Positions 13,148 to 25,800 of a DNA stretch of 64,000 bases are shown piece by piece. This DNA comes from Tetrahymena elliotti 4EA. Taxonomy: Eukaryota; Ciliophora; Oligohymenophorea; Hymenostomatida; Tetrahymenidae. The stretch is taken from assembly GCA_000231825.2 (NCBI GenBank), contig JH720331.1, forward strand, positions 279,441 through 343,440, read 5' to 3'. A program made the position numbers and the translations under genes. Numbering within the stretch: position 1 is the first letter of the stretch; the number at the start of each line of letters is the position of its first letter. The notes beneath the pieces were generated by a model. It had not been told where the DNA came from. It saw only the letters and a list, made by a program, of their open reading frames with translations, and searched no databases.

Positions 13148-13363
13148 ATGTTTAAATTAACAAATTTGACATCAAGAAAGTAAAAAGAAAATTCTTCTGT
13201 CGGTTTTGCCTAAAACCAAGGGCCGAGTGTGAAGTTCATCTTCTAGAATAATTACAGTAAGCTTAAAAGAATAATAGTGAAAAGTAACAAAATTAAGCAG
13301 AGAATAATTTTAATAAAACTTAAGATGTTTAGGTGTGATAAATGCAAGTCAAATTTTCTTTGA
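13148..13363 (+). CDS. Small hypothetical ORF, 71 residues
   Basis: ATG 13148 to TGA 13361-13363 is open under the ciliate code. The stretch 13190-13250 is visibly more GC-rich than its surroundings and encodes SSVGFAQNQGPSVKFIFQ. The rest is Lys/Ile-rich and ends in a CDKC pair. It lies between the 3' ends of the rhomboid-like gene and the giant gene. I find no family match by eye. It could be a real small gene, a remnant exon, or a chance ORF, since only TGA stops. Confidence 0.3.
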
Positions 13364-13487
13364 AATTGAAATATTATTTAGTTATTGAGAAAAGAATAGA
13401 GCATTTAATTTTTTATAATTTTTAAACAAAATAAATTAAAAATTCTGCGATATTTTACATTAATTGATTATTTAAAAACTTTATTTT

Positions 13488-16400
13488 TCACAATTTATCT
13501 TATTAATCTATGAAAAATACTCTAACTGGAGGTGTATTAAGAATGATCTCTTTTCCATTTACCTCTGTGAATAAAATATTTAAATCTAAATATTTAACTT
13601 GATCTTAAATTAATTGATTATTATTAATAATTTCTGAAAATGCACTATCTTATATGAATTGTTTATCTTCTAAGTTCATACTTGAAGAGTATATTAAATC
13701 CGTTCCAATCAAAATACTAAATGGATTTAATTGCATTTTCTCTTAGAAGTGTGTAAATAAATTTTTAAGGCTATCCTGTTTATTTAACTTAACTTCCCAT
13801 CTATCCCAAATATTAGACTTAATATTTTGTGAAATTTAAAAAGTTGGAGGACCTGCTGGTTCAGTGAGTTGTAAAGAAGGAACAGCCAAATTAAGGAAAG
13901 CATTTTTCATTTTACTAATCTCAACCTTCTTTATTGTTTTAACTAATTCAATTGTTTGTAAACCAGCAATAGCTGCAGTTGTAGTGGCAAGTGCTGGTAC
14001 AATCTTTCCGGCTTTTAATTTAACATTAATCCAGTCCATAGGAGTTAAAGAGTAATTAATTGATCTTAGATTAGCCATAGCATATATTGCATCAACATGC
14101 CCATTAGCATCATTATCTTTTTCAAATTCTTCTGAGTGCATAAAAGATTGAGACTGCAAATTTAATTTTTAAAGAATGATCTACTTAATGAGATAGTTAG
14201 GATCCTCATCATCTTACATAATTTTTTTAGATGCTTAATTTGAATTATTTTAGTTTGAATCTATTTGAATTTCATTAATTTCTGGTTATTAATTTTTACT
14301 GGCTTCTTCATTTACTTCTTATTTTATTTCAGATGATTTTTCTTAAGAAGGCTAGAAATCAGCAACTTTGCAGCTTTTAGCAATATACATTATTTATTTC
14401 TTTTCCTCTAATTGCCTAAAATTTTTGGGGTAAGGAATTTTGAACGATTTAGCTCTCATCACGGATATTGCTACTATAAAGTCTCTATGAAGAGAATTTT
14501 CTTAATCTAATAATTAAATTTCTTAAGGAGCTCTCTTAGGTAATTTCCAAAAATCGCTACCATCTTTGTTCTTATGATTAAGAGGATATGTGTATAAAAG
14601 TTATCTGATGTTGTTTCTATAATACTTATAGAATTTCTGAACTGCATATTCAATACAATCTTCAAAAGATAGAGGTCTCTTTTTTAATGCTTGAAGAGTT
14701 TATCTCAAGTTACTAACTTCACAACTAATTTTACCCTCTTTAATCTATTCTATTTCATCTAATACTTTTTACACTATTTTTGGTTTTAGAGTAACAAATT
14801 TTCCAAATTTATCTCTAGCCCACTCAATACAATGCAAAGTCTCTTCAGGGAACATCTTAAGAGTGCAATGGGGGATGTCTCCACCTTCTTCTTAAGGATC
14901 CTACTGACTTCCATAAGATTCAGTTTTATAAGGAATGATTACCTAAATAGATAAAAATGTAAGGATAAATAATATAGTAATAATAATATACTTAAACATG
15001 GCCTTTTGGTCCTAAAGTTCCAGATTCAAGTAAAGGTGTTTTAGAAGAAACACATCTTTTATCAACATATCTTCTTGCTTCTACATTATCAAGAGCATTA
15101 GCCACTATATCTTATTCTTCAAAAAACTCATCTGTGAAGATGTGCTTAGTGCCTTCACACACTTTATCTAAGCAAGCTACAATATGGTTTTTAAGCTTAT
15201 TGTTCATTTTTATTGCTGCCTAAGCTGCTGTAGAAGATTTTGGTTTCCTTAAATGCTCTTCACGGAATAAGAATTATCTATTCAAATTGGAAGTTTCAAT
15301 ATGGTCTGGATCTGTTAAAGTCAATTATCCCTTCTTCAATTTTTTCCCTGGAATGTCTTCTCCAGTGCAAAGATTAATCATTGCAAAATTTTTAAGAAGT
15401 TCACAGCCGATAGCTCCACTTCCTATCATAAATAGCTTACAATGAGAAAGCTTCTCAGATGTTTCAGAACCAATTACAATTTTTAGTTAAGTATCATTCT
15501 ATTCTGACAAATTATCCTTAAATTAATTTTACAAAATTTATATTTACTGATCTGAAATTATTTTATCACTCCAATTTATTTCAGGTAAAACTTCTATACA
15601 GTCTGTCAAGAAGAATTATTTTGTTGGAATGAATTTATTTGTAATAGCTTTAATGACTTCTTATGATACATATCCACCCATAAATGCACACTATTTAAAA
15701 GTATTTGATTATTGATTTTAAAAAAAGTAAAATAAATTACCAAAGGATGGAATGTTCCTGAAAGAGTGTAAGAAAATTTGTAAATATATTCTTCAAATCT
15801 TTGTTTAGTTTTTTCATCTTTTTGAGGTATGTCAAAATTTTCGTAAAGGTTTTGTGAGAGTTTTATCATTATTTGAGCATCTTATTAATTCCATGGGCAA
15901 GGATATCTAGAATATGTTAATATAAATTCTGATAAAGCTTAAAATGCAAGATAGAGATGTAGCATTGTCTCCATTTTCTCAAAATCATGAGTGATCATGC
16001 TTTAATCAAAGTATTCAGAATTATTTGCTTGAATACAATGCTTTAAAGACTAGAAGGAAAGTGTTATTGGAGTTTTAATATTTTTAACTGTTCCACTTCC
16101 GATATAAGGAGAATATAAGATGGATGTTATTAAATAAAAACTATTAGAATTAATTGTCTCTATCTCGAAAATGGTATTATTTATTGATTTTTCCTTGTTT
16201 TCTATTTCATGCATACCCTTTACTTCCTTTATAATTACTTTATCTTTATCTTCGTAAGGGTGCTTCAAACCAGGTAATAATGTCACTTTAAGTTTACTAT
16301 TTTTCTCTTATATTTAAACTTATTCAATATTTTGAATGACAAATTCTACAGGGTCTTCTCCATTTTTGTCAATAACTTCAAAGTTATCTCCAAAATCATT

Positions 16401-16865
16401 AAAAAGTTATCCAAAAGGACCCTAAACCTGGGAATAAATAAATTTGATTTATCTTTATCTACAGAAAGCATTTATTGCAGTGAGAATTTCTAAAGGATAA
16501 CATTCGGTAAGAATTACAACATGATAATCTTACAAATGCAATAACTCTTAATAAGTTGAAGAATCTGCAACAATTTCATGGGTGTTTTTATCTACACGAA
16601 CATAATGATTAAGCAATTAAATATCTTGCAAGCAGGCTTCAGCTCTATTCTTTCCTATGCTTTCTTTTTTTAAGAAAAATTATCCACTGAGGTCTTTCCT
16701 TTCTACAATTTTGTTATCATGTAAAGTAATCTTTTTTACCCCGCTCAAAACAATATTTTTTGCTATTTCTACTCCTAAAGGCCCTAATCCACTTAAGAAT
16801 ATATTACATTTACTCTACTTAGCTACAGCATCAATTCCCATTGCGCATATATATCTAGACCATCT
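13488..16865 (-). other. Ubiquitin-activating enzyme (E1) module at the C-terminus of the giant protein
   Basis: This is a complete E1 of about 1,080 residues. The inactive adenylation half starts [16 protein letters not shown] and continues [31 protein letters not shown]. The active half has [41 protein letters not shown] and [15 protein letters not shown]. The catalytic cysteine is in [12 protein letters not shown] (codon 14867-14865). [16 protein letters not shown] and [19 protein letters not shown] follow, and a C-terminal ubiquitin-fold domain ([15 protein letters not shown]) ends at TGA 13490-13488. Introns are 14943-14991 and 15691-15740. It resembles UBA1/UBA6 rather than the smaller NEDD8 or SUMO E1s. 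UBA1 and UBA6 cannot be told apart by eye. Confidence 0.95.
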
Positions 16866-19800
16866 ATCTTTGACTTCTTCATTTTCTACATCAATCTCTT
16901 CTTACTTTGGAAGGTTGATATTTTGAATTGGTTTTTATTCTATTTATAAATCATCTAAGGCATTATGCAATAGTGTATTTGGTATATTTTTTATTTAATT
17001 GTTTTATTCTCTTTTATTTTAATCTTAATTATTTCTGGGCTATTTATGATTTCTTGCTTTTTTCTTAGCTATTTCCTCTTCAGTTTCAATTGATGTAGGA
17101 GGAGTCAGCTTTTCTAATTCTTATTTTAATTCTTAAACAGCTGACTTGAGCTATTCAGTGTATTTGTTGGGTTGCTTGAATTCTTGGGAAATGACAGAAT
17201 TATGAGAACTTACTAAATCTGTATAGATTGCCTATTTTTTTATGCTTCTTTCTATCCATTCTTCACAATCTTTTAAGATTTCATCCTTCTTAAGATAGAA
17301 GTGTCTTTTAATTACCTTTATATATTTCATAAAATTAGAAAATCAAATTAAAAGTATAAAACATTACATCTTCAAAGCCCTCAGGTGGGTTTCTTATGGT
17401 TTATATCATGGCGTATTTTATATTACTAAAGCGAACAATATTAGAGTAAGCTTCATTTTTTTTTTCTGCGTCTTCATTGCCTATCAGGCCTTCATATCCA
17501 GGCTCATTGAAATAAACATCTTCATTCATTATAATAGCTGATAGACTTACTAAAACTTAGAGTAAAGTACTTAATTTTGGATCCCAATTTTCACTTGAAA
17601 CTCCTTTCCATGTACCAAGTAATGAAAGGCAAACTATTTTTTTGTTAAGCATTGCTTTTATAAAATATTTTCAATAAATTTATGATTTACCTTTTCCACA
17701 TGAATATAAATTTGGATTGAATCTCACCTTTCCATTTCCAGTTGTTTATAGATTAACTTTTGGAGATGTGTTAGGATAATTATCTTCAAAGAAAATGTCA
17801 TACAAAAAGGCTCCATTTGCATATGGAGTACCTGAAGATCCCATAATTATGCATTTCATTACATCTACTCTTTTTGTATCACACCTAACAAACATACTAC
17901 TGGTGTATTCTATGGGTAAAGAATTATTCATATCAGAGATTTCCTATGCTAATCTTACCATCTTAGATTGAGATGGGTTTCTATTTTACATAATTAAATC
18001 CTAATAATGATGATTATACTATTTTAAAATTTATTTTTAAAAATTCTTATTTTGAGAAAGAAAAAAAATACATTATTTGAATTGTTTTTATTCATCTAAT
18101 AATATCCAAATCTAAGTCTTCCTAATAGCATTTTGTATTTAACATCCAAAGGTAAATCTAAAACATGCTAAATTTTCTTAATCTATTCCTATTCTTCATC
18201 TTATTCACTTTATAAGTTTGATTTTGCTTATGTGCTTGTATTCTCATTAAATAATTCAATAGAATTTTATAATTTCTAATATACATCTATTATTCTGCAA
18301 GCAATTTATTAAGATAGCATATTGTCTTTTTCTTAATCATTTAGACTATTTTGAAGTTTCTTATCTTCTGTTTTGGATAAATTAACTAAATTTTACAAGA
18401 TTTAAATTAAAAATTAATTTTAGCAAAATCTTTACCCATTTGTTTCTCTTGATTTTTTATTTAATTCTAGCTTTCAGCTTGTGCATTTGATGTGGTTTCA
18501 GTAGATATTGATGCTGGCTTTAAAAAGTTTAAAAATACTTCTGCAGTTGAGCAAAGTTTGCTTAGAAGATCACTTATACTTTCAGTTTATTTTGGCTAAT
18601 ATCTTTGATCTAGGTTGATAAGGCATTTAATTAGAATCTTGTTTTAAGACATCACTTCTACGATCTATAAGTACTATAGCATCAATTAGCTTTTTTTACT
18701 AATTTCAAGTAACGAACCACTTCTAAATGCACTTTCTAATAATGGAAGAAGACTACTTTCACAGATTGAATGAATAATAGTAGATGGAATGTCCAAATTT
18801 TCAAATTTGAAAAAGCTTTCTATTAATCTTACCAAACTTAAAAGAAGCAGATTTCTTTATTTATTAATTTCTTCATACTCATTGGCATTCCATTTTTAGT
18901 TTTATCCTGTATTATCTGAGCCATATCCTGTGCCTTTGAATATAAACAAAAATTTAACTTAACAAAATAATAATAAATGTCTACCTTTTTTCTTTTTATC
19001 CATAGTCTTACTTTAACGAGATTTTTCATCCCTTTCTCCTTATCCTGTTCTTTAAGTACCCTTAATAAACAAAGGTGGGTTACGTTTGAGTTTGCTATCT
19101 TCATCACTCATTTTTTCATCGATAAGATTATTGCTTTCTATAAATTTACGAGGTTTCTCTTTAGATACTATTGTTATTCTATTAAAAATGACCTACAAGA
19201 TTTTATTTTCCAAAGCTATTCTTTTTAATTCTTAATTCCTTTGATCTTATTAAAATAATTTAGTCAGGATTTCATAAATATTCTTAACAGCATTTCTTTC
19301 TAACTCTTCTAATAATTTTTATTTTTCTAAGTCTTCTTTATTTCTCTCTTCACTATAAATACTCTTTTTAATTGATTTAGCATGAGTATATTCTTCTTAA
19401 TATCCCTCTAAAAATGGTTATTTCATCTATTTAAGCTTATTTTCTTCTTATATTTCTATTTTTAATTCAAGGTCTAATTATCCTGATAGTAGTTAGAAAA
19501 GTAGATTCATATTTTCTTTTTGCTTAACAAATTCTTATATAAAATTAGGAAGAACAGAGAATGCATTTAATTCTTGAATATAAGGTAGCCATTAGTGAGC
19601 TCTTGATTAATTACTACAATTAGAAAACTAATCTTAAATGATTTAAATAATAGTTTTAAATCCTTTCTATTCTATAAAAGAGTCTAAAAATGTATCTAGT
19701 TTTTAAATTTCTTTTTTTAAAAAGTTATTACTTTTAATGATTTCATAATAAAATTAATTTAAAATTTACCAGAAATTTCTGTTTCATTTTAGTCAAGTTA

Positions 19801-22800
19801 AGGTAGTAATTATGTCTTAGGAGCTGGAAGGAAGAATTAATCAACGTTATATTCTAAATCTATTATACCATTAGAATTTTTATCTATTTCTTGATAAAGA
19901 CTTCTGAGATTTATATTATCTTTGCAAGAGAAAAATTTAGAACTCTATCTTAAATTGAAAGAGAACTGTTAAAGAACTTCTTTAGATACCTGTAGGCCTG
20001 GTACATTTAATTACAAAATAACCTATTACAAAGTTAGGTAATCAGGGAAATGGTAGACAGCAGGAGATCTATAAAAATTGTAAGGACTGTCAAGCTTATA
20101 AAACTCGCTGTTAAATAAATGATGCTATGTATTTTAAATTTCATACATATTTTTCATTTTCAATGGGTGTTTTATGTCTTCATTAACTTCAACAGCTTTT
20201 GGTCTTAAAACCCAGTACTCAGCTCTTTCAACAACAAATTCATTAGGGATATCTTCAGGGACGTCTTTAAAATCTTCGATGGGCTTTTCGCAATAAATGA
20301 AAGTTTAAATAAATAATGAAAAATAAAACAAAATAGAAATTCTTACTTTCATGTATTGCAAATTAAATTCAACCTAACTGCTGGCTCCTTCAGCAAAAGA
20401 CAAATAAATACAGTCCTTTTCTGCGTATTGGAAAATTAAAGAGCTAGTATATTGAGAAGTATCAAATGATCCAAATTCTTTGCCTTCAGGTTTGAAATGA
20501 ATTTAATGCTCTTAATTGTAGTAGAAAATGAAGCAATCATCGCCTTTTGAAATGCTAAAATTGCTTTCAGATGAGAATTTTTAAATAGCTTAGCTGCTAA
20601 AAACACCGCACACACATTTTTAATCTCTATTGAAACCTTCAATAAGGATAATATAAGGAGGGTTATTTAAGATTTTGTTTTCAAGCTATTTTTTACAAAA
20701 AGTTTGATAAATATAAAAAGAATAATTTAGAAATAAAATTACTTTATCAATCAAAGAAGCTTAGATATCATCTATTTCTTAGGCAGATTCCTTAACCCAT
20801 TCATAATCTTTGATTTTCTTATATAAACCTGTATCAAAAGTCATTTTTTTGAGAGTTTTAATAAAAACTTATTTTTATTCTTGGCTTAATAACTTTGTGT
20901 TGAATTTATCTATTTTCTTTAACTTTTTGGTTTTAGATGATAACTAAAATTTGGCATGATAGTAAGGATGATTTAATACTTTAATAGGATTGATAAGCCA
21001 TTTTCTTTAAAGAGTATCAAATGCATGGAAGCACAGAGGTACTGTTTGTACTGACTATAAAATAGGAATAAGTAAATCATTAACAAAGAGTTGATCTTTC
21101 TTTTTTTCTAACTCCTTTATATCCTCTATCAGATGGAGTATTATTTGATCAATGACTTCTTATTTGCCAAATGATATCTTCTTTAAAAGATCTACAAATA
21201 ATTATAAAAACTCTTAATCTACCCAATTGTGTAGTAATTTAGAATTTGAAGATCCATTAGAAGATGTTGATGAGGAAATGTTATTTTCTTATTTTTTTTG
21301 CTTCATCAAATTATAAATTTTGAGATATTCTGGAGTTAGATTTTGACTATTTGAGCTATTATGTATTGAATTTTATGTCAATAAACTTTAAATCTCATGA
21401 GAATCAGATATAGCACATAATATACTGAGAATATTCTTTAATTTCTTTTAATTTGGTAACATTTATTGGCTTTTTAGATTTTGTGATTAATAGTTTGAAG
21501 TGTTTTTTTCCATCAAAGAGGCTTAGGCCATCTCTAGATTTAAATTTTGAATTAATTATTTAAAGAAATTATGATTAGCTTCTAAAAACCATTTGCGAGA
21601 TTAATCTCCTCCTTATGCCAAAACTGCCATTAATTCTGATAACTAATATTATTTTTTATGTATTATTTCATCCCAAATCAAATTGAGAGATTCTCTTATT
21701 AAATTTTCTTAATTATCACAATAAAATGGTAAAGGCAAGTACAGTAAACTAACTAATAGCTTTATACTTAATTTCGAAAAGCCTTCAGACTTTTATTTAA
21801 CGCACTTCAAGTAAATGGAAATGAGGCTTTGTATGATTTCTATATTGACTCTCAGTTTCATTACTTCTTTAACTCTGTTTTTTATTTAAAAAGCAAACAA
21901 AAATAATTAAATATATAATAAATATTATTATAAATTACTAAAACTTATCTTTTTCAATAGAATCGATCTTAGGGTGAGGATAGGAAATTCTCAAAGCAGC
22001 AATTAAGGCATCAACAAAAGGGAAAATACTTGAAAGAGATAAAATACCATCTGCATCTACCTCTGAATCTCTATCAACTGAGTTATTAAGCAAATATTAT
22101 TAAATTTGTTTAACAATATATTCATAAAGCTTTTCAACTCTTGGAAGAGCTTTATTTTAAGGAATTTGATCATTGTATAGTTATTTTTAAGAAATAATTA
22201 TCTCAGTAAGAAGTTTTGCTAGTGGTGTCTTATTTCTGCTAGAGTCAAGGAGATAATCAAATATCCAATCTGCAAATTCATCATTATTGAGAGCAATAGA
22301 GATGATTAGCTGTGATATGGGTTGTTCATATGAAGATATCAAGGATTCTATAGAGGCAAATCCATCTTTAATTTTAGATATAATTTATCTGTCATTTGAA
22401 ATACATTCAATAGTTTAATCAAACCCCATTCCTTCAGCTATATTATTTTTATTAAATAAACATTATTTTTTTTAATCTTTATAGAAAAAATTTACCACAT
22501 AGTTTTCCTAATATTTATACAGCACTATCTGTTTATATCTTATATATAAATTAGCTTAAATTTTATGCTATATGATCCACTTAGTAGCCAATTATTGAAA
22601 GGAAATTAATTGAAACAGCTATATTGCCAAACTACTTATTTAAAAAAGAAGAAGAATCTTCAATAAGTGTGATTATTGGTCTAATTATTCTCAATTTAAT
22701 ATAGCTGACCTTAGGAGCAGACAAGGATTTTATACATTTATCAATATTTCCAGTCTCATCATTCACTCTAGCAAAGTTTTTAACAAAAACTTTTACACCA

Positions 22801-25800
22801 AAATTCAAGTATTAGTCATCATTTATTTGCTAAAGCTAACCTAAAGGAACTAATTTACTTTCTGATAAACCTCCCTCAACAATTACTGCACTTGGTATTC
22901 CAATTACTTTTTACTATAATATTAATTTAATAATAGTCTTGCAAAACAAAAAAAAGTAAATTTATTAAAAATTAAATAAAAAATTACATTATCTGATTGT
23001 TCAGAAGGCTAGCAATTGAAACCAATCTTAAATTTTTTTATTTCTACTGTTTTATTTAGTTTTAAGAGGACTTAAAGTTCTTAATGATAACTTCCAGAAA
23101 GAAGATGCATAGTAACTTTATTTTTAAAACCTTTCTTGCTTACAGACCAATCAAAGGTGCCTTAAGGGGTTTAAAAATTTTAGCCTAGAAGAGGGATCAA
23201 GTCTACTTAATTACAACACTCTATTTCGAGAAGCTGCTAAATAGGATCTAAAGAATTATTGGCAGCAACTGCATTTACTTTAAAGGAGTTAGTATTTTCA
23301 TTAATTTTGGATTTATGATGATGTAAATGAGCAGTTAAGCTCATAATATCTGAATCATTAAGTTCACTAACAGGGAAATGGCTCTTGTGTGGAAAGGCAA
23401 TAGGATTTAGGATGACTGTATTAACTGTATTATTTCCACTGCTGCTTGAACTTGTTTAGATTTGTTAAGTAATGGGATATAAATTAGGATTTATATTTGG
23501 TAACACAGCAGGAGAAACTATTGAAGGGTTACTCTTTAAACCTTAGTAAGTTGTACTATAGTAATGTAAGCTAGAAGGGAATTTACTATTAGGAGGATTT
23601 TATGAATTATTGCTATTATTCATTAAAGAATTGGCAGGAGGATTATGAAAAGATGGAGGATTATGAAAAGATGGGTGTGCATTTAAATATTGAATAAAAC
23701 TCTCTTTAGGATTGTCATGGGTGTCATTAATCACGCTTGTATCGAATATACCTCCTCCCCCTGCTTCATAGGAGCTAGCAACAGATCCTTTACCTTATTG
23801 ATTGATAGTGGATATAAGCTGAGAACTCTAATATTAACCACTATCATTTATCAATAGACTTTTCTTCTCTGGATTGGCAACAGGTGTCATATGATAACTC
23901 CTATTTTTTATTTTTATTTAAAATTAATTTTTTTTTTCTACAATAATTAAAGAGTGCAATTACATTTTTGATTTAGCAAACGAATTTCCAGATGCAACTG
24001 AAGGAGGGATTTTATGGGCAGATTAAAAAGTTGTGCTTATCATATTCCATGGATTATGACTTGTCTAATTATTTTATGTTTACTAAGTTTATAATTATTT
24101 GTCTGTGCCTAATTAAATTGTAGAATTCTAATTAAGTACATTTTGGTTCATAAAAAATTAATCTTCATTTCCAAATAGAGGAGTGCAAGTTGTATTAATT
24201 TCGTTTAGGGAGCTGTATTGATAATGGCTATTTTAATCACCAACATTTTGTGTTTGGTTAAAGGAATTAAGACCTATTATATCTAGTAGATGAGAGAAGC
24301 CATTTATTTTGAAAACAAGGAATTTTGCAAGAGAGTCATTGGTGACCCAAAGGTTGAGTAACTCTTAAAATATTTTGCTTTGTCTTGTTGCTAAAATTAG
24401 AGCATTATAATTTGTTATAGACTAGTTTGTTAGATTAAATACACTAATATCCTAGTTTTAAAGCTAATTAGAAAAAGAAAGCAAATGTGATAAATGTGAA
24501 TTGAAGCTTGAAGAAGAAGAATAAGAAATATTTTAAGATACCCCTATGTCATTTTACTATTCATTCATTTTAGGGATGTTTGCAAATAATGTTTTAGAAA
24601 AACTCATAGAATGTTTAAAAAGAAGTTCAATACAAATCTCTGTAACACTTTACTTTTCACCAGCAATATTAAATAACTTTAAAACTTAATTTCCAATAGA
24701 TTTTATAAGAATAGTTGCTGGAGATACACCTTTTGTCCCTTCATCTGGTTTATTGAAAAAGTACCAAATTATGCAACGTGAATATGAGGCTTTTACAAAA
24801 TCTTCTAAATTTGAATTGCTCATAGCCTCAACTATTGCAAGATGCTAGAAAGATGACTCTGCTGAGAGTAAGATTTTTAAAAGATAATCTGCAATTTACA
24901 ATTTTGCTATTATTTTCTCATCTGCCATATGAATACCTTCAACACCACCAAAATTTAATTATCGAATTAGATATTTACTTATTACTGTAAAAAGTTTAGC
25001 AGCCCCTCTAGCATTTAGCTTACAGAATGAAGTTTTCCATTCCTTCTATAGATTTAAAGTTTAATAAAATTCCTCTGGAGCAGGAGTTTCTTTTGTCAAA
25101 AGAATTTCAAGCAGACCTTTAACAAATAAGAATAGGTTTTAATCTTCTATGAAGCTTTTATTAGACAAAGCTGATTCTCTTGATTAATAATTTTTATCTA
25201 AAAATAGCAAAGAACTATTATTATCTCTTTCATAACCATCTTACTTAAAGAGATAAGAACTTTAAGATTTCTTAAAGATTATCTTAAAAATTACAACAAA
25301 TACTTCATTGCAATATTCTTTTATTAAGTAACCTGACTAGAGAACAATCTTGGTCAAATTAAGTAAACTTTTAAGATACACAGACTTTACTTCGTCTGAA
25401 GATTTTAAATATTATGTGATCAAAATAGTATAAATATTAGTTTCTTATATTATTTACCCCTTCAATAAACTGGCCATGCTCATAACATATCCCCATATTT
25501 ATAAATTATTTTAGAATTTAAATAAATTCTAACTTTGTTTGTCATCAACAGCTTCTTGACTAGATTCGTTAATGTCATCCTTTAGCTCTTCTTCCTCTTC
25601 TACATCATGAATACCTTAAAATAAGATATTTTATTTATTATTTTAAATCTAAATTTACGTTTTTATTCAAGTTTTTCTTCTTATGGATTCAAAAGTTCAA
25701 CTAATTTCAGAACAAGCTATGTCTGAATAAGCATTTATTTGTCTAGTATACAGCTTTCTATATATTCTTCTAAGGTAACTTAATTGTTGCTACATTACAA

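Noticed and set aside
13864..14055. Plus-strand ORFs within the giant gene, such as 13864-14055, 16657-16926 and 18977-19228
   Set aside because: They are shadows of minus-strand exons with clear E1 or BIRC6 homology.
13488..16865. E1 as an independent gene next to the BIRC6-like gene
   Set aside because: There is no in-frame start codon before the E1 fold, no stop after the UBC domain, and no intergenic-like AT-rich gap.
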